Notes: generated from the letters alone by a model not told the origin. DNA of 35,759 nucleotides from Bacteroidia bacterium (GCA_030427635.1 JAUIBA010000035.1:1-35759), one strand, 5' to 3'; shown: positions 22,416 to 31,636, counted from the stretch's first letter. Made by a program: numbers and translations.

Positions 22416-24815
22416 ATGTTCAATGCATTATCTCCCGTTTCTCTTTATGTCTGTATTGTAGTTATTTCTTTACTTTGGCCTGTCATGAGATTTGTATCCG
22501 GTAAGATAACGGCACAGGTGGTTACAGCCCTGTTCACAATATGTCTGTTCTGCCTTGCCTTTCCCGATATTGCCTTTCGGCCCTGGCATTGCGTTCCTGC
22601 TACCGGAGGGGATGGTGGTAAAAACCTGTTTACCTACCTGTATCACATTCTTTATGGCAGCGGATTACGGTTTGCCGGCATGAACTACCCCTATGGAGAG
22701 CACATCATGTATACAGATGGTCAGGCATTATTGTCGGTGCCTTTATCGGTCATTCCCGGTATCAGTATAGAAATGGCACTTACCATTATGTGGTATGCTA
22801 TTATGGGTAGTTACCTGCTTGGCGCGGTTTTTCTGTATCGTATTCTGGCGCATTTCAAGGTGCCTCAGATGCTGGCCATAGTGCTGGCAGGCATTATATG
22901 CATATCTACCCCGCAGGCTCTCAGGCTGGCCGGTAACTATAGTCTGGCCTATGCCTGCGTATTGCCCGGAGCTATGCACTGGCTGTTGCAGTATGAGCAT
23001 ACCCGCAGCCGCCTGCACCTTGTATGGCTGGCCTTATTTACAATAACTCTATCATTTATACATGCCTATTTTTCGGCGCTGGTATTTGTGTTTCTGGGTA
23101 TGTATTGTGGCGGTGTATTGTTATTCCGGCGTGGTGCTATTGTGCCTCGCCTGCGCTATCTGCTGCCCATCATTGTTGCTGCTGTAGCAATAGTAGGTGT
23201 GATGGGCGTATTTATGAAGCTTACAGATCCTGTTACTGACCGCCCACAGGGGCCGTACGGTATGCTGGTTTACTGCTCCTCGTTGCCACTTGCTTTTACT
23301 TCTGCTTATTCACCCATTTGGCAATGGGTAAGAGATACTATACCCGATGTGTCATTGGGCTATGCCAGTGAAGGATATGTGTATCTGGGGCTGGTAGCAA
23401 TGACAGCCATGCTGGCCGGTGGTATTGTATGGCTGGTGGCACGTGTACGCAGGCGGCAGGTAACGTCATTGACAGCGAACGGGCCGGATGCCGCCTGGCT
23501 GTTTGTAGCCATTGCCGCATTACTGTTTAGTATGGGGGCGCCATTTATATGGGGGCTGGAAACACTGCCCGATCACCTTTCTGTTTTTCGTCAGTTCCGT
23601 ACTCTGGGGCGTTTTTCGTGGATATGCTATTATGTGGTTTCGGTATGGGGCGCGGTATTGCTGAGCCGTGCGGTAGTGTGGCTCAGTGAGCGGGGGCGGA
23701 AAATAGCTGCAGGCTTACTGGCAGCACTTGCGCTGCTGGTATGGGCAGAAGAGTCGATAGGTTATGTGCGACATGTGCGGGAAGGATTTGCCTATTGCGG
23801 CGCTAATCATCGTGCGCTTAAGGGTACTGAAGGTAATGACTGGGCTGCTTTTCTGCGGGAGCATCACTATCAGGCCGATTCATTTCAGGCTATACTGCTG
23901 CTGCGCTTTTTTGCAGTGGGCAGTGATAAACTCTGGCTGGGACGAGAGGTGTCACAGCATGAACTTGTAGCATCTTTTATGGCGGGGACACAGTTACACC
24001 TGCCATCTGTAGACATATTTATGTCCCGTACATCCTGGGCTCAGACACAGGCACAGGTGAAAATAGCCGGAGGTCCGTTTACCGATAAGCCCATACTCAG
24101 GGACCTGAAAAGCAATAAGCCTTTTCTGCTGCTGAATGTGGATTATGACCATCTGGACCCCGACCAAAGCTATCTGCTGCAGGCCTCAGATTCTATAGGT
24201 AAGTTTCACGAGTGGTATGTATATGCCTGCTACCCCGACCGTATAAGGCAGAATGATGCGCGTATGCGTGATAGCGTCACTGCTTTGCTGGCAGAAATCC
24301 CTGCCGGTAAAGATACCTGCATAGGTATGCCGGGTAGCTTTTATCTCAACCATTTTGATAAAGGGCAAGGCAGGCCTGTGCTCTCAGGTACAGGCGCTTT
24401 TAATAAGGCGAATGAGGATGTTACGCATCTGCTTACGGTGCCGGTATCGCCTACGGATGATAGTGGCAGACTATATGAACTTTCCTGTTGGTACCTGCTG
24501 GATAATGATGACTATCGCAGCCCATATATAACCCTTGAGTTTCTGGATAGTGCAGGCAATAAAACCGGTGTCACAGATATGCTTACCAAGGAGAGTACAG
24601 ACAGCCGGGGTATGTGGTTCAGAGGATATCTGTTCTTCAATATGCCTGCCGGCTGCCGCAGCATAAAAATGATGCTGTACAACGAGAGGCAGAAGTCTTA
24701 CAAGGTATTGGATGAGCTGCTGCTACGTCCTGCAGATGCACTTATTATTTCCCGCAGTAAAGCGGGGCAGATAATGGTTAATAATCACCTGTTTCCCGCT
24801 GAAGCAATCAGATAA
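22416..24815 (+). CDS. large polytopic membrane protein, GT-C/YfhO-like
   Basis: The 799-aa protein has about ten or more membrane helices in residues 1-460, including loops such as GGDGGKNLFTYLYHILYG and GMNYPYGEHIMYTDGQ after the second helix. This acidic/aromatic first large loop is reminiscent of GT-C-fold lipid-linked glycosyltransferases. A ~340-residue soluble C-terminal part (~460-799) follows, with a jelly-roll-like stretch near its end. I cannot name a substrate. It follows the PspC gene by 35 bp and may be read from the same promoter. Its last 8 bp overlap the convergent nupC. Confidence 0.65.
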   Translation: MFNALSPVSLYVCIVVISLLWPVMRFVSGKITAQVVTALFTICLFCLAFPDIAFRPWHCVPATGGDGGKNLFTYLYHILYGSGLRFAGMNYPYGEHIMYTDGQALLSVPLSVIPGISIEMALTIMWYAIMGSYLLGAVFLYRILAHFKVPQMLAIVLAGIICISTPQALRLAGNYSLAYACVLPGAMHWLLQYEHTRSRLHLVWLALFTITLSFIHAYFSALVFVFLGMYCGGVLLFRRGAIVPRLRYLLPIIVAAVAIVGVMGVFMKLTDPVTDRPQGPYGMLVYCSSLPLAFTSAYSPIWQWVRDTIPDVSLGYASEGYVYLGLVAMTAMLAGGIVWLVARVRRRQVTSLTANGPDAAWLFVAIAALLFSMGAPFIWGLETLPDHLSVFRQFRTLGRFSWICYYVVSVWGAVLLSRAVVWLSERGRKIAAGLLAALALLVWAEESIGYVRHVREGFAYCGANHRALKGTEGNDWAAFLREHHYQADSFQAILLLRFFAVGSDKLWLGREVSQHELVASFMAGTQLHLPSVDIFMSRTSWAQTQAQVKIAGGPFTDKPILRDLKSNKPFLLLNVDYDHLDPDQSYLLQASDSIGKFHEWYVYACYPDRIRQNDARMRDSVTALLAEIPAGKDTCIGMPGSFYLNHFDKGQGRPVLSGTGAFNKANEDVTHLLTVPVSPTDDSGRLYELSCWYLLDNDDYRSPYITLEFLDSAGNKTGVTDMLTKESTDSRGMWFRGYLFFNMPAGCRSIKMMLYNERQKSYKVLDELLLRPADALIISRSKAGQIMVNNHLFPAEAIR

Positions 24816-26040
24816 GCATTCCTGCAATCGTAGCTGAGAGATAAGATGCCAGCGTACCGCATAGCAGCGCTTTCATGCCCAGTTTGGCAAGGTCGCCACG
24901 GCGCTCAGGCACCAGTGCGCCTATGCCGCCTATCTGCATGCCTACACTGCTGAAGTTGGCAAAGCCACATATGGCTACCGTAATAATAGCTACGCCGCGG
25001 GGGGTGCTCATGTTTACAGTGCCTGTAGTGAGGCTTTTGAATGCCACAAACTCATTGATAGTTAGCTTTTGTCCCAGCAGGGTAGCCGCATTACTTACAT
25101 CAGCAGTAGGTACACCCATAGCCCATGCAAAGGGGTAGAAAAGCTTGCTGAAAATAAAGTCCAGTGAAAGGCCATGGTAAAGATGCCCCAGCATCCAGTT
25201 CACCATTGCTATCAGGGCTATAAAGCCTATGAGCATGGCTATCACATTCATGGCTATTTTAAACCCGTCTGATGCTCCGTGCGATATAGCATCTACCAGA
25301 TTGGTATAGTTGCTTTTTATGTCCAGCTTCACTTTTCCCATTGTGGGAGATTCCTCTGTTTCCGGGAATACGATTTTTGAAATCACCAGAGAGCCGGGTG
25401 CAGCCATGAGGCTGGCTGCTATGAGATAGTCGGGGCGGGCACCCATATTGGCATATACTATGAGTATGCCGCCGGCGATACATGCCAGGCTACCACTCAT
25501 AGATGCCAGTAGTTCGCTGCGTGTCATGGTAGGAAGGTATGCCCGTATCATCACCTGCGCTTCTACCTGGCCTACAAATGCACTGGCTACATTGCTCAGC
25601 GCCTCGGCACCACTCACTTTCATTACAAAGTTCATAGCCCGGGCTACAATAGATACAATGAACTGTATCACCTTTATGTGGTAGAGAATAGCTACCAGCA
25701 CACATACCAGAATGATAGTGGCTGTAATGTTGAACGCAAATACAAAGGCTGGCCCCATGCCATAGTTTACCACCTGGCCTGTATGGTCGTATACGCCCAG
25801 GTTGCCATATACAAATCCGGCACCTTCTTTTGCAAAACCTTCCAGTTTCTGCATGCCGCGTCCCAGCCCCTGAAAGAAGCTGTTTACTGCCGGTACCTTC
25901 AGCACCAGAGCCGCTATAGTAAGTTGCAACGCCAGCCCGCTGAATACAAGTCGCAGGTTGATACGTTTTTTATTGTTAGAGAAGAGAAAGGCAATACCCA
26001 ATATCAGTATGATGCCCACTAAGCCTGTAAAACGCTCCAT
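24808..26040 (-). CDS. nupC: NupC-family concentrative nucleoside transporter
   Basis: The 410-aa inner-membrane protein starts FTGLVGIILILGIAFLFSNN with KRINLRLVFSGLALQ (CNT N-terminal signature), then GFVYGNLG, VSGAEALSNVASAFVGQVEA (in two parts, GAEALSNVASAF and GQVEAQVMI) and CGFANFSSVGMQIGGIGAL near the end. CNT proteins import nucleosides with H+ or Na+. It is last in a minus-strand set 2OG oxygenase - cdd - nupC (40 bp after cdd), so uptake and deamination of pyrimidine nucleosides are co-expressed. Confidence 0.95.
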   Translation of the reverse strand: MERFTGLVGIILILGIAFLFSNNKKRINLRLVFSGLALQLTIAALVLKVPAVNSFFQGLGRGMQKLEGFAKEGAGFVYGNLGVYDHTGQVVNYGMGPAFVFAFNITATIILVCVLVAILYHIKVIQFIVSIVARAMNFVMKVSGAEALSNVASAFVGQVEAQVMIRAYLPTMTRSELLASMSGSLACIAGGILIVYANMGARPDYLIAASLMAAPGSLVISKIVFPETEESPTMGKVKLDIKSNYTNLVDAISHGASDGFKIAMNVIAMLIGFIALIAMVNWMLGHLYHGLSLDFIFSKLFYPFAWAMGVPTADVSNAATLLGQKLTINEFVAFKSLTTGTVNMSTPRGVAIITVAICGFANFSSVGMQIGGIGALVPERRGDLAKLGMKALLCGTLASYLSATIAGMLI

Positions 26041-26080
26041 CAGTTACACATTTCGTGGGTCAATATACATACAATCGTAC

Positions 26081-26491
26081 TTATTGCATAGCCTCACGGG
26101 TAAAGCCATAGGGGAGTAGTTCCCCTATGGTCTTTTGAATCATCTTTTTTTCATTCTGGAAAACCACCACTACATCCTGTCCAAACTCCATGATAAACTG
26201 CCTGCATGCGCCACATGGCGATGCAGACTCAGTAGGGGTCCATACTGCTACAGCGCGTATATCCATATGTCCTGCAGATACGGCACCACCCAGCGCTATC
26301 CTTTCGGCACAGATAGTAAGCCCGTATGAGGCATTTTCTGTATTGGTGCCGGGAAACCGCTGTCCATCTTTCGTAAGTACTACCGCACCCACTGCAAAGT
26401 GTGAGTAGGGGGAGTAGGAGTTTTCTGCCGTTTTCCTTGCTTCTTCCACCAGTTCGGCTGCAAGTTCATCGGGCAGGTAGTTGCCAGTCAT
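26081..26491 (-). CDS. cdd: cytidine deaminase
   Basis: The 136-aa homotetrameric-type enzyme hydrolyses cytidine or deoxycytidine to uridine or deoxyuridine. Motifs: SPYSHFAVGAV, TENASYGLTICAERIA with zinc ligand Cys61 and proton shuttle Glu63, and SPCGACRQFI with Cys93 and Cys96. All catalytic residues are intact and the length is normal. It starts 5 bp after the 2OG oxygenase stop and is followed by nupC. Confidence 0.96.
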   Translation of the reverse strand: MTGNYLPDELAAELVEEARKTAENSYSPYSHFAVGAVVLTKDGQRFPGTNTENASYGLTICAERIALGGAVSAGHMDIRAVAVWTPTESASPCGACRQFIMEFGQDVVVVFQNEKKMIQKTIGELLPYGFTREAMQ

Positions 26492-26496
26492 GGTTA

Positions 26497-27444
26497 TTAC
26501 TTTTTTAGTCCTATTTCCATCAGGCGCTCATCCAGGTACTGGCCTGCGGTATAATCTTCGTATGCTTTAGGCTGCTCTTCTGTAATACAGCTATCCAGGC
26601 AGGCCAGGCTCATATTACTTACCGGGTGCAGGAAGAAAGGTATTGAGTAACGTGCTGTGCCCCACATTTCCCTTGGTGGGTTTACCACCCGGTGCGTAGT
26701 AGAGCGCAGGCGGTTATTGGTAAGTCGCTGCAGCATATCGCCCACATTCACTACTATCTGCTCTGGCAGGGAGGTTACAGGTACCCATTCGTTCTGTTTG
26801 CTCAGTATCTGTAGTCCGTCGGCCGATGCGCCTACCAGTAGTGTTATCAGATTTATGTCTTCATGCTGCTCTGCCCTTATGGCCGATGCAGGCTCCTGGG
26901 TAATGGGAGGGTAATAGATGGCGCGTAATATAGAGTTGCCATGCATTACGTAGCTATCAAAATAATGCTCATCCAGCCCCAGATACAACGCTATAGCCTG
27001 CAGCAGGGAAGCTCCTGTTGTCTGGAATGCCCTGTATGCCGACAGCATAGAGGGGGTAAATTCCGGCAGTTCGTTTACCACTACATTGTCAGGGTACTGC
27101 TCAGGGTTGGGCGCACCTGCTTCTACTATCTGACCAAACTGGAAAAATTCTTTCAGGTCAGGCGCTTCATATCCTTTTGCATGCTCTGTGCCAAAGGAAG
27201 TATAGCCACGCTGTCCTGCCAGTTCGGGACGTTTATACAATTCTTTTGTTGTTACCGGCAGGGCAAAGAATTTTTCTGTTTCGTCATATAGCTGCGCTAT
27301 CAGCGCATCGGGTATGTTATGATTTTTTACTGCTACAAATCCTGTCTCTTCATATGCTTTGCCTAGCTGATGTACAAATGCTGCCTTGGATGCGGCATCG
27401 CCACTGGTAAATGCGGCAAGATCCACTACTGGTATGCTATTCAT
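26497..27444 (-). CDS. 2-oxoglutarate/Fe(II) oxygenase, isopenicillin-N-synthase-like
   Basis: The 315-aa protein has an N-terminal DIOX_N part (IPVVDLAAF ... ETGFVAVKNHNIP) and a jelly-roll with the iron triad His194-x-Asp196 (EQHEDINLITLL) and His251, plus the 2OG-binding R265-x-S267 (ARYSIPFF). All key residues are present. The substrate is unknown. Being first in an operon with cytidine deaminase and a nucleoside transporter points to a pyrimidine or nucleoside substrate; eukaryotic thymine 7-hydroxylase and pyrimidine nucleoside 2'-hydroxylase are in this superfamily. The start at 27444 is chosen to give the family-like MNSIPVVDL; an ATG at 27471 is in frame and cannot be ruled out. Confidence 0.88.
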   Translation of the reverse strand: MNSIPVVDLAAFTSGDAASKAAFVHQLGKAYEETGFVAVKNHNIPDALIAQLYDETEKFFALPVTTKELYKRPELAGQRGYTSFGTEHAKGYEAPDLKEFFQFGQIVEAGAPNPEQYPDNVVVNELPEFTPSMLSAYRAFQTTGASLLQAIALYLGLDEHYFDSYVMHGNSILRAIYYPPITQEPASAIRAEQHEDINLITLLVGASADGLQILSKQNEWVPVTSLPEQIVVNVGDMLQRLTNNRLRSTTHRVVNPPREMWGTARYSIPFFLHPVSNMSLACLDSCITEEQPKAYEDYTAGQYLDERLMEIGLKK

Positions 27445-27512
27445 TGTATTACTTTTTATGAGTGCCTGCAATAGTAATTCTTATTGCCCTGCGCTACGTG
27501 TTTCTATATTGT

Positions 27513-27553
27513 TAAGTTTGTGTAACCTTGCAGCAGGCAAGTATAAGTTACAC
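27513..27553 (+). promoter_or_regulatory. candidate -7 box and leader hairpin before the nucleoside phosphorylase
   Basis: TAAGTTTG (27513-27520) fits the -7 consensus but lacks a well-spaced -33 box. The transcript would begin with a dyad: GTGTAAC (27520-27526) with GTTACAC (27547-27553), and inside it CTTGC (27527-27531) with GCAAG (27537-27541), leaving a TATAA bulge. It could be an operator or 5' stabilising hairpin in a ~100-nt leader. Confidence 0.4.
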
Positions 27554-27624
27554 GAAGTTCGTGGTTGTTTTGCGCCTGCAGCACAACCAAATGTATATAA
27601 AATAGTAAAAGGAAGATAGCATTT

Positions 27625-28506
27625 ATGAACAATGAAAGGATAGCAGAGTCAGAACTCATTATCACTGCCAAAGGCACAATTTACCATCTGGATATAGCTC
27701 CTGAGCATCTGGGAGATATTATTATTACCGTAGGTAGCCCTGATAGGGTAAAGGAAGTGTCTAAATATTTTGATAGCATAGAGCATAAGGCACAGCATCG
27801 GGAGTTCATTACACATACGGGTACACTTGCGGGCAGGCGCATAAGTGTTATCAGTACAGGTATTGGTATTGGTAATATAGATATTGTTTTCAATGAGATA
27901 GATGCGCTGGTTAATATTGACTTTGCCACACGTACCATAAAGCCACATATTAAATCATTGCCTATTATCCGTCTTGGTACCTGCGGTGCGCTGCAGGCCG
28001 ATATTCCGGTAGATAGCCTCATAGTATCTTCTCTGGGTATAGGGCTTGATAACCTTTTATTGTACTATAGTTTGTCATCATCTGCTGCAGATGCCTCATT
28101 GCTGGAGGCGTTTAATGCACATACCGGAGTAGGGCAGCAAGGGGTAAGTCCTTACATAGCGCCATGCTCACAGGACCTTGCCCAACGTTTTACAGAAGGG
28201 TATTTTCATGGTATTACAGTTACCTGCCCGGGATTTTACGGCCCGCAGGGCAGGGCGCTACGCCTTACGCCGGCTCTCCCTTCTCTTATAGATCAGTTGG
28301 CTACATTCAGGCATGGTCAGCATCGCATCACCAACTTTGAGATGGAGACGGCAGCAATATACGGTATGGGAACCCTGCTGGGGCATCAGTGCCTGTCTAT
28401 TAGTACAGCCGTAGCAAACCGTGCTTCACTCACATTTTCTCCCGATGGGGAGGCTGCTGTGGAAGGAATGATAAAGCGCTCACTGGAGATAATAGCCGGG
28501 TTTTAG
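27625..28506 (+). CDS. nucleoside phosphorylase (uridine phosphorylase-like, PNP/UDP family)
   Basis: The 293-aa protein contains VGSPDRVKEVSKYFD (phosphate-binding start), RLGTCGALQADIPVDSLIV and NFEMETAAIYGMGTLLG, the PNP_UDP_1 family signature with the Glu that holds ribose. It catalyses phosphorolysis of a nucleoside to base plus (deoxy)ribose-1-phosphate. Divergent placement from cdd-nupC suggests that uridine made from cytidine is its substrate, completing uptake, deamination and phosphorolysis. Uridine versus purine specificity is inferred from context. Confidence 0.88.
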   Translation: MNNERIAESELIITAKGTIYHLDIAPEHLGDIIITVGSPDRVKEVSKYFDSIEHKAQHREFITHTGTLAGRRISVISTGIGIGNIDIVFNEIDALVNIDFATRTIKPHIKSLPIIRLGTCGALQADIPVDSLIVSSLGIGLDNLLLYYSLSSSAADASLLEAFNAHTGVGQQGVSPYIAPCSQDLAQRFTEGYFHGITVTCPGFYGPQGRALRLTPALPSLIDQLATFRHGQHRITNFEMETAAIYGMGTLLGHQCLSISTAVANRASLTFSPDGEAAVEGMIKRSLEIIAGF

Positions 28507-28528
28507 CTACCGTATATTCATAACTACT

Positions 28529-28912
28529 ATGCTGAAGGGTATACATCATATAGCCATCATTTGTGCCAACTATGAGCGGTCAAAGGATTTCTATACCCGC
28601 ATACTGGGACTTACTATAAAGCAGGAAGTTTACCGGGCAGAGCGCGACTCCTGGAAGCTGGACCTAAGCCTTAACGGACAATATGTAATAGAGCTGTTTT
28701 CTTTCCCTGCGCCACCTGCCCGGGTGTCACGGCCAGAGGCATGCGGTCTTCGTCACCTGGCATTTGCGGTGGAGAATCTGGAGCACGTAGTCAGCCACCT
28801 TACAGCACATGGTATTATCTCTGAGCCTATACGTACAGATGAATATACGCAGCGTCGGTTTACCTTCATTTCAGACCCTGATGGGTTGCCGATAGAGTTT
28901 TATGAAGAGTAG
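28529..28912 (+). CDS. VOC-family (glyoxalase I-like) protein, YaeR type
   Basis: The 127-aa single-domain vicinal oxygen chelate protein has GIHHIAIICANYERSKDFY (metal ligand His7 position), LFSFPAPPARVSRPEA, LRHLAFAVENLE and FISDPDGLPIEFYE (Glu ligand). It closely follows the pattern of the YaeR/GloA2 subgroup of unknown substrate. It lies 22 bp after the nucleoside phosphorylase stop and is probably co-transcribed. Family is sure, reaction is not. Confidence 0.88.
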   Translation: MLKGIHHIAIICANYERSKDFYTRILGLTIKQEVYRAERDSWKLDLSLNGQYVIELFSFPAPPARVSRPEACGLRHLAFAVENLEHVVSHLTAHGIISEPIRTDEYTQRRFTFISDPDGLPIEFYEE

Positions 28913-28976
28913 CTGCTTTCATGGGCCCCACTTAGCAGGTTCCCTCTTTTGCTGTGTAGGCTGGCGCGCCCTGTAA

Positions 28977-29630
28977 TCAGATTGCTGCTATCCCGGTTCT
29001 TATAGCATATAGTACAAGTCCGGTACGTGATTTTATGGCCAGTTTTTCAAAAAGCTGGTCGCGGTAGTTGTCTATTGTTCTGTGGCTTACACCCATAATG
29101 TCTGCTATTTCCCGGTAGGTCATCTCAGTGCAGCACAGCTTCAGGAATTCCACTTCTTTAGCGTTAAGGCTGGCAGTATTTGCTTCCTGTGTCTGTGATA
29201 GTAACTGGTGCAGTATTCTGCCTGTTACCAGCTCTGAATGATGAAATCCATTTTTATAAAGACCTTCTATAGCAGCCTTAAGTGCATCGGGCCGGGCATC
29301 TTTAAGTACATAGCCACCAGCGCCTGCACGCAGCATAGATATTACATTGAACTCTGTGTCATAAACAGATACTGCCAGTATGTGCATGTGTGGCCATGTG
29401 GCCTTGATTGCCCTGGCTGTTTCAAAGCCGTTCATCTCCGGCATATTTATGTCCAGTATGCATATGTCCGGCATTACATTTCCTGCCGTAAGCTTTTTAA
29501 GAAGTTCTGCGCCGTTGCATTCTGACAGCACCACCTCCATATTGTCCCAGTCGGCTATGAGCTCCTCTACTCCTTTACGAAATAGTGTATGGTCATCTGC
29601 CAGCGCTATCTTGATTTTGCTGTTCATCAT
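28977..29630 (-). CDS. NarL/LuxR-family response regulator
   Basis: The 217-aa protein has a receiver domain with the acidic pocket (ADDH at 11-14), phospho-acceptor Asp60 (ICILDINMPEMNGFE) and the Lys in YVLKDARPD, then a LuxR HTH (~155-198; LNAKEVEFLKLC, YREIADIMGVSHRTIDNYR). It is third in a minus-strand operon after a membrane protein and a HisKA_3 kinase, overlapping the kinase 3' end by 38 bp (the start may be ATG 29627). It is presumably phosphorylated by that kinase and acts as a transcription factor. Confidence 0.94.
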   Translation of the reverse strand: MMNSKIKIALADDHTLFRKGVEELIADWDNMEVVLSECNGAELLKKLTAGNVMPDICILDINMPEMNGFETARAIKATWPHMHILAVSVYDTEFNVISMLRAGAGGYVLKDARPDALKAAIEGLYKNGFHHSELVTGRILHQLLSQTQEANTASLNAKEVEFLKLCCTEMTYREIADIMGVSHRTIDNYRDQLFEKLAIKSRTGLVLYAIRTGIAAI

Positions 29631-30402
29631 TATTCACATTTAGCGTTATGGTTGTGCCGGTTCCGGTCTCTGACTCAAAGTTTATTGTGCCCAGCAGCCG
29701 CGCTCTTACCTGCATGTTACGTAGTCCCAGCCCCCTGCTTTTGTTGAGTATATGTGTATCAAACCCCTGTCCGTTATCTTTTATGGTTACTATCAGCATT
29801 GCCGGGCTGTATGCTAAGTTAATAGCTATATCGTCAGCTTTACCATGTTTCAGGGCATTTCCCAGGGCCTCCTGTACTATTCTGAATATCATCAGCCGCT
29901 TTTCGCCCGGCAGCTCATATATCTTACCGGTTGTCTGCATTTTTATTGTTGTATGTGTGGCGTTTCTTACCGCATGTATTTCTTTTTCTATGCTTTCTGT
30001 AAGGGGTATTTGTGATACATATCCTCCATTGAGTACATGGCTTAGATTTCGCAGGTCGTCCAGGGTTTTTCCTACCAGTTCTGCACAGTCTTCTATTTCA
30101 CCTTTTACCTTTTCATCCGCTGTCTTGCCTGCTGTCTTAAACATTTTCATTTTAGCCAATGCCAGCATTTGTGCTATATTATCATGCACCTCCTCTGAAA
30201 AGAACCGGAATGACTGTTCCTGTACCTCCAGTTTGGTTTGCAGTACCTCCTGCTGGTATCGGTATTTCATTTCCAGTTTCTCCGTAATGTGGTGTGTTTG
30301 CCGTTTCTTATATTCTATAAGAATCAGTATTATAAACACGACAAATACCAGTAAGGTAAGTGTACCGGTTATCAGTATTATTACTACTTCAGCTGTACTC
30401 AA
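29593..30402 (-). CDS. NarL-type sensor histidine kinase (HisKA_3)
   Basis: The 269-aa protein has one N-terminal membrane helix (~6-30) with almost no periplasmic part, a linker or coiled coil (~31-65), HisKA_3 with His73 (FFSEEVHDNIAQML) and HATPase_c (EALGNALKHG, DNGQGFD, GLGLRNM). Lacking a sensor domain of its own, it probably reads the adjacent polytopic membrane protein, whose gene overlaps it by 14 bp. The cognate regulator follows, overlapping by 38 bp. Confidence 0.93.
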   Translation of the reverse strand: MSTAEVVIILITGTLTLLVFVVFIILILIEYKKRQTHHITEKLEMKYRYQQEVLQTKLEVQEQSFRFFSEEVHDNIAQMLALAKMKMFKTAGKTADEKVKGEIEDCAELVGKTLDDLRNLSHVLNGGYVSQIPLTESIEKEIHAVRNATHTTIKMQTTGKIYELPGEKRLMIFRIVQEALGNALKHGKADDIAINLAYSPAMLIVTIKDNGQGFDTHILNKSRGLGLRNMQVRARLLGTINFESETGTGTTITLNVNNDEQQNQDSAGR

Positions 30403-31048
30403 GTTTTTTCATTTTAGGGTGGGTGTATAATACCATTGCAATAGCTAGGTAACAAAGCAGACTCAGCACTGCATGTGCATCCATTATGGTATTGGTATAT
30501 CGCCAGTGGTTACTGAAAAGTATCTTTATTGTGGCCCAGAAAAACTGCGTAGCACTCCACATAAACAGGCAAATGACTGCAATTCTGAGGTCTGAATGTC
30601 TGAGTAAGCTGCCGGTTTTGTCTTTCATAAACAATGTGTAAATAGTATAAAGTGACATGGCTATAAATGCTATGCTTTCCAGCATCAGCATATTAGAATT
30701 AACTCCTTTGAGTGGCTGTAGCAGCGCTATATTAAGTATTGCTGCCAAAGGCCAGAATACAATGCCGGCTATTATGTATCTGGTTGGCCGATGTGGTTTG
30801 ATTGCAAATACAAAATATGCTGTAAGCAGTATGGCCTGTATTGTATTATATATGTGGTGGATTGCCCCCCTTAGCTCATATCTGCCATTCATATAGGAGA
30901 GATAGGAGGCTATCTCACTTATGCAGGTTATAAACAGTAACACAACAATGAAGCGTAGCGAAGTACTGAGCTGCTTGTAATTTGCTACCCCCACAGTAAA
31001 TGCTGTAAGTACTGAAATGTAGTACAGTGAAAAAATGCCTGTATTCAT
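30389..31048 (-). CDS. polytopic membrane protein, putative sensor partner of the kinase
   Basis: The 219-aa protein has about six to seven membrane helices (roughly 5-20, 32-50, 67-85, 90-110, 120-140, 155-175, 190-210) and short loops. It has no enzymatic motif and I recognise no named family. The gene starts the kinase-regulator operon and overlaps the kinase by 14 bp, so translation is coupled; a role as the ligand-sensing subunit is an inference from context. Confidence 0.7.
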   Translation of the reverse strand: MNTGIFSLYYISVLTAFTVGVANYKQLSTSLRFIVVLLFITCISEIASYLSYMNGRYELRGAIHHIYNTIQAILLTAYFVFAIKPHRPTRYIIAGIVFWPLAAILNIALLQPLKGVNSNMLMLESIAFIAMSLYTIYTLFMKDKTGSLLRHSDLRIAVICLFMWSATQFFWATIKILFSNHWRYTNTIMDAHAVLSLLCYLAIAMVLYTHPKMKKLEYS

Positions 31049-31081
31049 TGTGCCCTGTTTATAACATACATTTGTGATTGA

Positions 31082-31636
31082 TTATTGGGAATTGGTTAAG
31101 CCTATTTTATCACATATGGGACAAGGGTATGCATTGTCAAATGCATATTTGGTGTTTCTATCCGTGTAAACCGGAGATTCGGTCATCACTTTTTGTCCGT
31201 TTTTGTCCTTTGTTATTTTACCTCCTTCATATATTAGGGACAGCATTTTTGCAGAATCCAGAGAAAGATAAAAGACAACATAATCCATATTCATGCTGTC
31301 AGCATCTACCAGATAGCGGAGGTTGGTAGCCGGTATGATAAAGGAGCAGCGCGCAGTATCCTCTATGAGTCCATTGTCCGGATTCCATATGTGCTTATGC
31401 CATCTTTGTATGTCATTGCGGGATTTTGTCCATGATATATAATAACTCTCTTTAGGTTCATCAATTATTTTTTCCGGGCTGGTAAGTGACATTTTTACAT
31501 CAGATACCTGAGTGGTATTTAGGAGTGCAGCCATACTATCAACTTTTTTCTGCAGTGAGGCAACATCTTCTCCCGGCTGGGTACATGAGGCAAACAGGAA
31601 TGCACAGAATGAAATAGATAATAATGTGTGTTTCAT
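31082..31636 (-). CDS. lipoprotein, unknown function
   Basis: The 184-aa protein has a signal peptide with a lipobox (LFASC, Cys18), a short predicted coiled coil after it (EDVASLQKKVDSMAALL) and a mixed alpha/beta domain with a C-terminal CPIC pair. No family is recognised. A -7 box TACATTTG (complement of 31659-31666) lies ~22 bp upstream of the ATG on this strand. It is divergent from a small secreted protein, with 214 bp between starts. Confidence 0.75.
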   Translation of the reverse strand: MKHTLLSISFCAFLFASCTQPGEDVASLQKKVDSMAALLNTTQVSDVKMSLTSPEKIIDEPKESYYISWTKSRNDIQRWHKHIWNPDNGLIEDTARCSFIIPATNLRYLVDADSMNMDYVVFYLSLDSAKMLSLIYEGGKITKDKNGQKVMTESPVYTDRNTKYAFDNAYPCPICDKIGLTNSQ

